Source of the DNA: Pseudomonadota bacterium
GTDB lineage: Bacteria; Pseudomonadota; Gammaproteobacteria; Steroidobacterales; Steroidobacteraceae
Length of the DNA: 37,971 nt
Direction of reading: 5' to 3'
Assembly: GCA_021822385.1 (NCBI GenBank)
Contig: JAKARC010000024.1
Location: 1 to 37,971 of the forward strand
This document shows positions 18,738 through 26,708 of this stretch, in pieces. Positions within the stretch are counted from its first letter, which is position 1. Each line of letters begins with the position of its first letter. Made by a program: the position numbers and the translations under genes. The notes beneath the pieces were generated by a model. The model was not told where the DNA came from. It ran no database searches and saw nothing but the letters and a program-made list of their open reading frames with translations.

Positions 18738-18827
18738 TCATGAAACCGACACCAGCCCGCCAACCGCCTGCGTATGCGGCCAATAAAATCGAGCGTAGGC
18801 AGAGCGGATGACGCAAGACTTGGACAT
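18738..18827 (-). CDS. Aromatic leader peptide of the DAHP synthase attenuator
   Basis: A 29-codon ORF (ATG 18827, TGA ending 18738). Codons 11-16 read Tyr-Ala-Arg-Phe-Tyr-Trp (TAC GCT CGA TTT TAT TGG), which is rare enrichment for all three aromatic amino acids in a short peptide. It is followed 26 bases later by the terminator hairpin. GGCGGTT in the later part of the ORF (18768-18762) is complementary to AACCGCC in the 5' arm of the terminator, so it could form an antiterminator when the ribosome stalls at the aromatic codons. No good Shine-Dalgarno sequence precedes it. The peptide itself probably has no function beyond being translated. The role is inferred from this layout. Confidence 0.8.
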   Translation of the reverse strand: MSKSCVIRSAYARFYWPHTQAVGGLVSVS

Positions 18828-18833
18828 GTCTTA

Positions 18834-18862
18834 GAGATACCACGGCGGGGGCGCCTCGGCAA
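18834..18862 (-). promoter_or_regulatory. Candidate promoter of the aromatic leader / DAHP synthase transcript
   Basis: Minus strand: TTGCCG (18862-18857), 17-bp spacer, TATCTC (18839-18834) preceded by TGG (extended -10). The expected start base is 18827, which is the A of the leader ATG, so the leader ORF may be leaderless. Matches to consensus are moderate. Confidence 0.4.
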
Positions 18863-18893
18863 GCCCGAATGCCGCAGCGCCCGATCGTGGCAC

Positions 18894-19334
18894 TCACTTC
18901 ACCACGCGCAGTTGCGGACGCTTTGCCCCGGTACCGCTCGGCCCGCCCGGCCGGGGGCCGGCGCGCGGCGCCGGCGGCGCGGGCGGTTCGGGCGAGGCCG
19001 GCGGACCGGCATCATCCTCGGGGAACATCATGCCCTCGCCGGTCTCACGGGCATAGACACCGAGGACGGCCGCCACTGGAACGCGGACGTGGTGGATGAC
19101 TCCGGTGAAGCGCGCATCGAACTCAACCCAGTCGTTGTCGATCTTCAGCCGCTGCGTGGCCGAATAACTGAGATTGAGCACGAGCTTGCCGTCCTGCACG
19201 TAGGCGCGCGGAATGTCGTCCCCGGCGCGCGCGGCGTCGACGATCACATGCGGGGTGTTGCCGCTGTCGGTGATCCACTGATGCATCGCGCGCAGCAGGT
19301 AGGGTCGTTTGGGCGGCGGCTTGAGCATGGGCAT
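18894..19334 (-). CDS. sspB: ClpXP protease specificity-enhancing factor SspB
   Basis: Adaptor that delivers ssrA-tagged proteins from stalled ribosomes to ClpXP. The 146-aa protein has the folded N-terminal domain (KRPYLLRAMHQWITDSGNTP, LNLSYSATQRLKIDNDWVEFDARF, VHHVRVPVAAVLGVYARETGEGMMF). A long Pro/Ala/Gly-rich flexible linker follows, then the C-terminal ClpX-docking tail RPQLRVVK, nearly identical to the known XB motif. The start is taken at 19334 (a second ATG lies at 19328). It begins four bases after the sspA stop, so the pair is one operon, as in other gammaproteobacteria. Confidence 0.95.
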   Translation of the reverse strand: MPMLKPPPKRPYLLRAMHQWITDSGNTPHVIVDAARAGDDIPRAYVQDGKLVLNLSYSATQRLKIDNDWVEFDARFTGVIHHVRVPVAAVLGVYARETGEGMMFPEDDAGPPASPEPPAPPAPRAGPRPGGPSGTGAKRPQLRVVK

Positions 19335-19338
19335 CCGA

Positions 19339-19959
19339 TCAGCGCGGCATCGCCCGCTCGGCCGCGGAGAGCGCGCGCACGAACCCGGGCCGCGCGAAAA
19401 TGCGGCTCTGATAGCGCAGGATCGGTTGCGCCTGGGCCGGCAGCTCGATCTGATGGCGCGGCAGGCGCCACAGCACCGGCGCGAGGGTGGCATCGACGAG
19501 GGAAAACTCGTCGGAGAGGAAAAAGGGCTTCAATTGGAACAGCTCTGCTCCCTGCACGATGGTGTCGAGAAGAATTTTCTTCAATTTCGGCAGTTGTCTG
19601 CGGTCCGCTTCCCGCTCGATCTGAGCGAGCAGACTGTACCAGTCACGCTCGATGCGATACAGCGCCAGGCGAAACTGCGCGCGCGTGACCGGATCGGCCG
19701 GCATCAGCGGCGGATGCGGAAAGCGCTCATCGAGATACTCGATGATCACCCGCGAGTCATACAGTACCAGATCCCGGTCAACGAGGGTCGGCAGGGAATG
19801 GTAGGGGTTCAGGTCGAGCAGGTCCTCCGGCAGACTGCCGGGCTCGACGCTGATCACCTCGATGTCGATGTTCTTCTCGGCCAGAACGATGCGGGTCCGA
19901 TGGCTCCAGGCGTCGGCAGGCTCCGAGAACAGCGTCATCATGGCTCGTCTGCTCGACAC
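19339..19959 (-). CDS. sspA: Stringent starvation protein A (SspA)
   Basis: Glutathione-S-transferase-fold protein that binds RNA polymerase and changes transcription in stationary phase and stress. It shows MTLFSEPADAWSHRTRIVLAEK, LDLNPYHSLPTLVDRDLVLYDSR, EYLDERFPHPPLMPADPV and FLSDEFSLVDATLAPVLWRLP, all very close to E. coli SspA. I place the start at GTG 19959, which has GGAG seven bases upstream and gives a 206-aa protein with about the same N-terminal extension as E. coli SspA. The ATG pair at 19941/19938 is the alternative. It is followed by sspB and is divergent from a degS-like gene. Confidence 0.94.
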   Translation of the reverse strand: MSSRRAMMTLFSEPADAWSHRTRIVLAEKNIDIEVISVEPGSLPEDLLDLNPYHSLPTLVDRDLVLYDSRVIIEYLDERFPHPPLMPADPVTRAQFRLALYRIERDWYSLLAQIEREADRRQLPKLKKILLDTIVQGAELFQLKPFFLSDEFSLVDATLAPVLWRLPRHQIELPAQAQPILRYQSRIFARPGFVRALSAAERAMPR

Positions 19960-20222
19960 ACTACTGCTCCCGCCGCGCCGCCGGCCACCTGCGCTGATAT
20001 GCACTGTGCCCTCCGGTGTGCGCCGCGCTACTGCCGGCGACGCTCGAGCCGCAGCCCGCCCCTGCCGTGCTCGCTTTCGCCCCGCGGCGCGGCTGTCCGG
20101 TCTTCTTGCACCACACGCGCAACCGCGCGCGGTTTGCGGCTCGTCGGGGCCGGTGCATTATACACCCTCACCCGGCCGCAGCCTGCGGCGCGCAGGCCGC
20201 GGCGAAATGGAGGACGCAAGAC
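19960..20222. promoter_or_regulatory. Divergent control region between sspA and the degS-like gene
   Basis: This 263-bp stretch is GC-rich apart from a small AT island near 20157-20164. On the minus strand this island reads TATAAT (20162-20157), a perfect -10 for sspA but without a good -35. On the plus strand it reads TTATAC/TATACA (20158-20164), with TTGCGG (20134-20139) 18-19 bases upstream, a candidate promoter for the protease gene. Nothing else is recognised. Confidence 0.4.
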
Positions 20223-21380
20223 ATGGTGCAGCGATTGAGCCGAGCCCTGACTTTCATTGCCGGCTCCGTGGTGGGCGGCCTGGCGCTCGCATTCGTGGTG
20301 GTGGCGCTGCATCCGAGCCTGATCAGCCCGCCGCGGTCGTCACGACCGCAGGCGTACCGGCACCAATCCGCGGACCGCGGCGCCGGACGGCGCGAGCCGC
20401 CGGTGGTCAGTTACGCGCGCGCCGTCGAGCGCGCCGCCCCGGCGGTGGTCAACATCTACACCGCGCGGCTCGTGACCGAGCAGGTCAACCCCTTCGCGCC
20501 GTTCGCACCCTTCTCGGGGGCATTCGGCAACCTGCTGCCCGAGTACCGTCAGCGCATCGAGCGCACGCTCGGCTCCGGAGTCATCATCGACAAACAGGGG
20601 CATATCGTCACCAACTATCACGTCATCGCCAACGCCGAGGCGATCCGCGTGCAGCTCGCCGACGGGCGCATCGCCAAGCCGCGCATCGTCGGGGTGGACC
20701 CCGATACCGACCTCGCGGTGCTGCAGATCAATCTGCCGCACCTACCGGTCATCACCTTCGGCCACTCCCGCCAGGTGCGCGTCGGGGATGTGGTGCTCGC
20801 CATCGGCGATCCGCTCGGTCTGTCGCAAACGGTGACCAATGGCATCGTCAGCGCCACCGGCCGGGAGAACCTCGGTATTTCCGCCTTCGACAACTTCATC
20901 CAGACCGACGCGCCGATCAACTTCGGCAACTCCGGCGGCGCCCTGGTGAATTCCAACGGCCAGCTGATCGGCATCAACACCGCGATCGTCGCCAAGAGCC
21001 TGGGCGTGGACGGCATCGGCTTTGCGATCCCGATCGACATCGTGCGGCACGTGGTGCACGACATCATCAAATACGGCAAGGTAATCCGCGGCTGGATCGG
21101 CATCGTTCCGGCGGACATCTCCAATACCGAGGCGCGCCGGGTCGGACTCGCGCACGGCGGCGTGATCATCGCCAACATGTACGTCGGCAGCCCGGCGCAG
21201 CAGGCCGGACTCAAGGCAGGCGATCTGCTGCTCGATCTCGACGGCAAGCCGGTGCAATCGGCCGAGGCGGCGCGCGTGGAAATCGCAAGTTGCGCGCCCG
21301 GCTCGATGCTGACAGTGCACGTGTTGCGCGGCGAGCGCACGCTCACGCTGCGCGTGCCGGTGCAGCAGCAGCCGACCTGA
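20223..21380 (+). CDS. degS: DegS-like membrane-anchored HtrA serine protease, single PDZ
   Basis: Trypsin-like HtrA protease facing the periplasm; E. coli DegS senses misfolded porins and starts the sigma-E cascade. The 385-aa protein has an uncleaved N-terminal membrane anchor (about residues 9-30), a linker, a protease domain with His123 (TNYHVIAN), Asp153 (DTDLAVLQ) and Ser227 (NFGNSGGAL), and one C-terminal PDZ domain (about 285-375). One PDZ plus an anchor fits DegS rather than DegP or DegQ, which have signal peptides and two PDZ domains. The start at 20223 is preceded by GGAGG nine bases upstream. No rseA or rseP is nearby, so a role in sigma-E control is inferred from family only. Confidence 0.88.
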   Translation: MVQRLSRALTFIAGSVVGGLALAFVVVALHPSLISPPRSSRPQAYRHQSADRGAGRREPPVVSYARAVERAAPAVVNIYTARLVTEQVNPFAPFAPFSGAFGNLLPEYRQRIERTLGSGVIIDKQGHIVTNYHVIANAEAIRVQLADGRIAKPRIVGVDPDTDLAVLQINLPHLPVITFGHSRQVRVGDVVLAIGDPLGLSQTVTNGIVSATGRENLGISAFDNFIQTDAPINFGNSGGALVNSNGQLIGINTAIVAKSLGVDGIGFAIPIDIVRHVVHDIIKYGKVIRGWIGIVPADISNTEARRVGLAHGGVIIANMYVGSPAQQAGLKAGDLLLDLDGKPVQSAEAARVEIASCAPGSMLTVHVLRGERTLTLRVPVQQQPT

Positions 21381-21436
21381 GCGCATCGGGGAGTGCGCTA
21401 CCATGGCACCGCTTTCACACGACGCAGGACTTCACC

Positions 21437-22144
21437 ATGCAGACGATCGACACCCGCAGATTCCCCACCCGGGACGCGCTCGACAGCGCCCTCGCCGCGC
21501 GCCTGGAACAGGCGATCCTCGCGAGCGCGCAGTCCGCCGCGGCCATCATGCTCTCCGGCGGACACACTCCGTTGCCGGCCTACCGGCAGCTCGCCGCGCG
21601 CCTGCGGCCTCTCGATGCACGCCAGCGCTCGCACTTGCACGTGCTGTTCTCCGACGACCGCTATGTGCCGCGCGACGCCGAGGCGAGCAATTACCATGCG
21701 TCGCGGCCGCTCCTTGACGCCCTCGCGCTGCCCGAGGAACGGGTGTTGCGAGTGCGCACCGAGCTGCCGCTCGAACAGGCCGCTCTTGATTACGAGCGCC
21801 GGCTGCGCGCGCTGTTGGATGCAGGCGTGCCGGTGACCCTCGGCATGCTCGGACTCGGCGCCGACGGACACACCGCCGCGCTGTTCCGGGCCGAGGATCT
21901 CGAGCGCGCGCGTGGCCGGCTCGCCATCGCCGTGAGCCGGCCCGATGGTCTGTCCGGCATCAGTGTGACGCCGGAGTTCCTCGCCCACGTCGCCGAGCCC
22001 TTCTTCGTCGTCGCCGGTGCGGGCAAGGCGGCGGCGCTCGCCGGGCTCGAGCGCGCCGATACGGCCATCGTGGCGGTGCAGGCCGTGCAGGGCTGCGCGC
22101 GCGCCGAGCTGTGGGTCGAGCAGGCCGCCGAGCGCGGCGAGTAG
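21437..22144 (+). CDS. pgl: 6-phosphogluconolactonase Pgl
   Basis: Hydrolyses 6-phosphogluconolactone in the oxidative pentose phosphate (or Entner-Doudoroff) pathway. The 235-aa protein belongs to the NagB/SugB-like family. It shows MLSGGHTPLPAYRQLA, VLFSDDRYVPRDAEASNY, LGMLGLGADGHTAALF (active-site block), VSVTPEFL-like and VVAGAGKAAAL segments. The ATG at 21437 has AGGA seven bases upstream. It begins 56 bases after the protease gene and may be cotranscribed. A matching 6-phosphogluconate dehydrogenase lies 1.8 kb further on the opposite strand; zwf is not in the window. Confidence 0.93.
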   Translation: MQTIDTRRFPTRDALDSALAARLEQAILASAQSAAAIMLSGGHTPLPAYRQLAARLRPLDARQRSHLHVLFSDDRYVPRDAEASNYHASRPLLDALALPEERVLRVRTELPLEQAALDYERRLRALLDAGVPVTLGMLGLGADGHTAALFRAEDLERARGRLAIAVSRPDGLSGISVTPEFLAHVAEPFFVVAGAGKAAALAGLERADTAIVAVQAVQGCARAELWVEQAAERGE

Positions 22145-22170
22145 CCGGGACGTAAGCGGCAGCATGAATG

Positions 22171-22211
22171 TGTTATGATTGTCGTTTGCCGCTCACCACA
22201 CCACCGTGTGG
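22171..22211 (+). promoter_or_regulatory. Extended -10 promoter and 5'-UTR hairpin before the SPFH gene
   Basis: TGT followed by TATGAT (22174-22179) is a good extended -10 element; no convincing -35 is seen. Downstream, CCACAC (22196-22201) and GTGTGG (22206-22211) can form a six-bp hairpin in the roughly 105-base 5' untranslated region. Confidence 0.5.
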
Positions 22212-22292
22212 CGGGCGCAGGCGGTGCGACGGGCGCGCAGCGAAACGGCGCCCGGCGCGGCTCGTGCGCTTGCAACACACAGGAGACGGACG

Positions 22293-23147
22293 ATGGCTCT
22301 GACCCGACAGGTTGTCTCGACCCTCAACAACGACGGCACGGATGTGATGGGGCCGAACGTGCTCGGCTTCCACTACCCCGACCAGAATCTCGTCTCCGGC
22401 AGTCTGCTCACCGTGGAGGCCAACCACTTCGCGGTGTTGAAGTCGCGCGGCGCCGTGCTCGCCGTGTATGACACCGGCCAGTATCCGATCCAGACCCCGG
22501 ACAAGCCGCTGCTCGGCAGCATCGTGTCGGGATTCTTCGGCGGTCAGTCGCCGTGGCAGTACGAGGTGCTGTACGTCAACCGCGCCAAGCTCCTGGTGCG
22601 CAACGCCGGCATCGCGAGCTCGGCGGAAATGGCCGAGATGTCCTATCAGGTCGAGTACTACGTGCACGTCGACAGCAAGGAGGACGCGCTGAAGCTGATC
22701 ACGCACATGCCGTTCGCCCAGCACTTCATCGGTACCGACGAGGTCGCAAGCTACGCCGGACCGGTGGTCGAGCAGGCGATCAATCAGGTCATCCAGGTCA
22801 CGCCGATGGAGAAGATCAACGAGCACATCCACGAGATCGTGGAACTCGTCAAGGAACATCTCGGCAGCTTTCTCGGCGTTTACGGCATCACGCTGAACGA
22901 TGCCAAGGTACTGATCCTGCCGAAGGACGAGCGCATGCGCGAGCTGATCTCGCTGCGCGCCTTCGGACTGTCGGAGCTCGATGCCGTGCGCTACTACGTG
23001 GCGTTGAAGATGGCCGAGAAAGGTCTGGTGTCGGCGCCGAATGCGGCGGTCGGCCAGCCGTTCTTCATCGGCGGGGCAACCATGGGGACGTTTCCCGTGA
23101 CCAACGCCCTGCAGCCGCTCGGCCCGACCCCGGCGGGCGGCAAGTGA
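22293..23147 (+). CDS. SPFH/band-7 domain protein, YdjI-like
   Basis: A 284-aa SPFH protein of the type found in B. subtilis YdjI, often labelled virion-core-like. The N-terminal part (FHYPDQNLVSGSLLTVEANH, AVYDTGQYPIQTPDKPLLG, then FFGGQSPWQYEVLYVNRAK) matches the opening of that group. It is followed by the SPFH fold with a long helical region (about residues 150-245) and a Gly/Pro-rich C-terminus. No transmembrane helix or signal peptide is evident, so it would be cytoplasmic or peripherally membrane-bound. The ATG has AGGAG seven bases upstream. SPFH proteins form membrane-associated oligomers; the task here is unknown. It forms a two-gene unit with the next gene. Confidence 0.8.
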   Translation: MALTRQVVSTLNNDGTDVMGPNVLGFHYPDQNLVSGSLLTVEANHFAVLKSRGAVLAVYDTGQYPIQTPDKPLLGSIVSGFFGGQSPWQYEVLYVNRAKLLVRNAGIASSAEMAEMSYQVEYYVHVDSKEDALKLITHMPFAQHFIGTDEVASYAGPVVEQAINQVIQVTPMEKINEHIHEIVELVKEHLGSFLGVYGITLNDAKVLILPKDERMRELISLRAFGLSELDAVRYYVALKMAEKGLVSAPNAAVGQPFFIGGATMGTFPVTNALQPLGPTPAGGK

Positions 23148-23154
23148 GCGCCTG

Positions 23155-23181
23155 AGCGCCGCCGCCCGCTGCGGCGGCGCT
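23155..23181 (+). other. Strong intercistronic hairpin between the SPFH gene and its partner
   Basis: AGCGCCGCCGC (23155-23165) and GCGGCGGCGCT (23171-23181) form a perfect 11-bp GC stem with a five-base loop. It starts eight bases after the SPFH stop and ends just before the GGAG of the next gene. No T-run follows, so it is more likely an mRNA-stability or translation-tuning element than a terminator. Confidence 0.6.
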
Positions 23182-23197
23182 CGCCGGAGCCTGCACC

Positions 23198-23761
23198 ATG
23201 GAACTGAAATCCGTCCCCAACCCGATCGAGTCGGCCGGCCCGGTCAAGCAGGTTCTTTCGAACCTGTTCTACGGCTGGGGCTACAACTTCTACCGGCGCG
23301 AGAACCAGCTGCGCGCCGACGACCTGCTGATCCGTGGCAAGCTGAGCGCGCTGCTCGCCGAGTGTCGCAAGCACGTCGGTGAGCTCGAGGAGCGCTATCG
23401 GCGCGAGCACCTGCCCGCACCGACCCGCGAGCACCCTTACCCCGATCCGGCCGCGCTCGCTACGGTGCAGGCGTTACATCGGGCGAGTCAGCGCATCGAG
23501 TCCCTCGAGACCGCGATCCGTACGGCGGCCGTGCCGGAAATGGATCGCATTCATCAGCGTCATCGCATCGAGGGGGCAACGCTCGCGCAGCTCGTCGAAG
23601 TCGACAGCGCGCTCGTGCTGGCGGTGATCGCGCTGCGCGACGCGACGGTGGCGCTGCAGGATAGCGGCGCGGCGGCCGCCGCGCTCGGGGCGCTCCTCGA
23701 CGCGAGCGCAATCCATGCGCAGTGGACGCAGCGCGAGCAGATTCTCTCCGCGCTGCAATAG
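23198..23761 (+). CDS. Uncharacterised helical protein paired with the SPFH protein
   Basis: I do not recognise a family. The 187-aa product is predicted largely helical and soluble, with heptad-like stretches (LLAECRKHVGELEERYRREH, LHRASQRIESLETAIRTAA, LVEVDSALVLAVIALRDATVALQ) and a conserved-looking N-terminal segment NLFYGWGYNFYRRENQLRADD rich in aromatic residues. There is no signal peptide or membrane helix. The ATG has GGAG eight bases upstream. Its tight linkage to the SPFH gene, with a hairpin between them, suggests a partner or regulator of the SPFH oligomer (inference). Confidence 0.75.
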   Translation: MELKSVPNPIESAGPVKQVLSNLFYGWGYNFYRRENQLRADDLLIRGKLSALLAECRKHVGELEERYRREHLPAPTREHPYPDPAALATVQALHRASQRIESLETAIRTAAVPEMDRIHQRHRIEGATLAQLVEVDSALVLAVIALRDATVALQDSGAAAAALGALLDASAIHAQWTQREQILSALQ

Positions 23762-23950
23762 GCAATGACCCGGGGGACCGCGCAGCCGCGATCCCAACAG
23801 CGTCTGGCCGGCGCAGAATAGCGCACCAGACCTGACGATGCCGAAGAGCACGGCGCGATGGCCTGCACTGTGAACTCTACACCGCAGCGACGCACCGGCC
23901 GATGCGCGCGGCGGCAGACATCCGAACCCCTGCAGACCCGTGGCGTCGCG
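23762..23950. other. Convergent intergenic region, nothing recognised
   Basis: A GC-rich 189-bp gap between the helical protein gene and the convergent gnd gene. I see no gene, no T-tailed hairpin and no repeat here. Confidence 0.5.
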
Positions 23951-24976
23951 CTAGCCCTTGCGCTCGCCCTGGCCACCGAAGCCGACACGCATTGCGCCGA
24001 AAGCTTTGTCGGCAAATTCACCTGCGCCCCGCGCGGCGAAGCGGGCACAGAGGGCCGCGCCCAACACCTGCACCGGCACACCCATGTCGATGGCGGCCTG
24101 GACGGTCCAACCCGCTTCGCCGGAGTCGGACGTGTGGCCGTTGACGCCCGCGAGCTGGGGGTCGGCCGCGAGCGCGCGTGCCATCAGATCGAGCAGTTTG
24201 GAGGATATGATGCTGCCGTGACGCCACACTTCCGTGATGGCGGGAATATCGAGCTGATAGTTAAACGGCCGCGGCGGCTTGCCGGGCTTGTGCTGCTCGG
24301 CGTCGGCGCCGTACAGCACGTTCAGGCCTTCCGCGTACGCGGCCATCACGCCGTACTCGATGCCGTTCAGCACCATCTTGACGAAGTGCCCGGCCCCGCT
24401 CGGACCACAGTAAAGATAGCCCATCGCGGCCATTGCGAGCGCCTCTTCGTGCCCCGGCCCGCGGCGCGGCTCCGCACCGCCTTTGGTCCCGGGGCGCCGT
24501 TGCGCGGGCCGCCCCCCCGGTGAGAGTGTCGCAAACAGGGGCTCGAGCGTCGCGAAGGTGTCGGCGTCCCCGCCGACCATGAGGCAGTACCCCTGCACGA
24601 GCCCGAGCACCCCGCCGCTCGTGCCCACATCCAGGTAGCGGATGGCATCGGCCCGCAGCGCATCGGCGCGGCGGATGTCGTCGGAATAATGCGAGTTGCC
24701 ACCATCGATGAGGATGTCGCCCGCGACGAGACGGGGACGCACGAGCTCGATCACCTCATCCACCGCCGCCGCCGGCACCATCATCCAGATGGTGCGCGGC
24801 GCCGGCAGGCGCTCGATCAGGTCCGCCGCCGACGACGCACCGATCGCGCCCACCGCCGCCGCCGCGCGCACGGCTTTGACGGATTTGTCGTACGCCACGC
24901 ATTCGTGGCCGTCCTCAATCAGCCGGCGCACCATGTGTGCGCCCATGCCCCCAAGTCCAATCATGCCGATGCGCAT
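23951..24976 (-). CDS. gnd: 6-phosphogluconate dehydrogenase (decarboxylating), short form
   Basis: Oxidises 6-phosphogluconate to ribulose-5-phosphate and CO2. The 341-aa protein is the short type (often NAD-dependent, YqeC/GntZ-like) rather than the roughly 470-aa E. coli Gnd. It shows the N-terminal Rossmann loop IGMIGLGGMGAHMVRRL, MMVPAAAVDEVIE, LIDGGNSHYSDDIRRA, DVGTSGGVLGLVQGYCLMVGG, CGPSGAGHFVKMVLNGIEYG and GHTSDSGEAGWTVQAAID. The start is ATG 24976, after a G-rich GGGGAG. The loop between LSPG and GYLYCG is about 31 residues, some 10 longer than I expect, with low-complexity Arg/Gly/Pro and a seven-C run in the DNA. It lies downstream of murA on the same strand. Confidence 0.9.
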   Translation of the reverse strand: MRIGMIGLGGMGAHMVRRLIEDGHECVAYDKSVKAVRAAAAVGAIGASSAADLIERLPAPRTIWMMVPAAAVDEVIELVRPRLVAGDILIDGGNSHYSDDIRRADALRADAIRYLDVGTSGGVLGLVQGYCLMVGGDADTFATLEPLFATLSPGGRPAQRRPGTKGGAEPRRGPGHEEALAMAAMGYLYCGPSGAGHFVKMVLNGIEYGVMAAYAEGLNVLYGADAEQHKPGKPPRPFNYQLDIPAITEVWRHGSIISSKLLDLMARALAADPQLAGVNGHTSDSGEAGWTVQAAIDMGVPVQVLGAALCARFAARGAGEFADKAFGAMRVGFGGQGERKG

Positions 24977-25087
24977 CGTCTCCCCCTTTGCTTCTCTCGC
25001 CACTTGCCCGCCATGATCCGCCGCACCGCGACCGCTACCGGCCGTGCACCGGACCGACGCGCATGATGCGCTCGGCGGATCTGTCTG

Positions 25088-26582
<1,495 letters not shown>

Positions 26583-26692
26583 TGCGCCATCTTAACCCGA
26601 ACGGCACGGTGCACGCGGCACCGGCGTGGCGCAGGCGCCCGGCGGCAGCTGCGCCGGCCGGCAGCGGCGGTGACGGGACACGACGATGAAAT

Positions 26693-26701
26693 TGCTACAA
26701 T
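26693..26701 (+). promoter_or_regulatory. Extended -10 promoter of the kdsD-lpt-rpoN operon
   Basis: TGC-TACAAT (TGC 26693-26695, TACAAT 26696-26701) is a strong extended -10 with five of six consensus bases. Only seven bases separate it from the kdsD ATG at 26709, so transcription would begin at or next to the start codon. Confidence 0.6.
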
Positions 26702-26708
26702 CGCGACG

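Noticed and set aside
20223..21380. Calling the HtrA protease DegP/MucD
   Set aside because: It has a single PDZ domain and an uncleaved N-terminal anchor; DegP/MucD has a signal peptide and two PDZ domains.
23951..24976. gnd as a frameshifted pseudogene because of the odd loop
   Set aside because: The frame is open from ATG to TAG and conserved motifs on both sides of the loop are in the same frame; only the loop is unusual.
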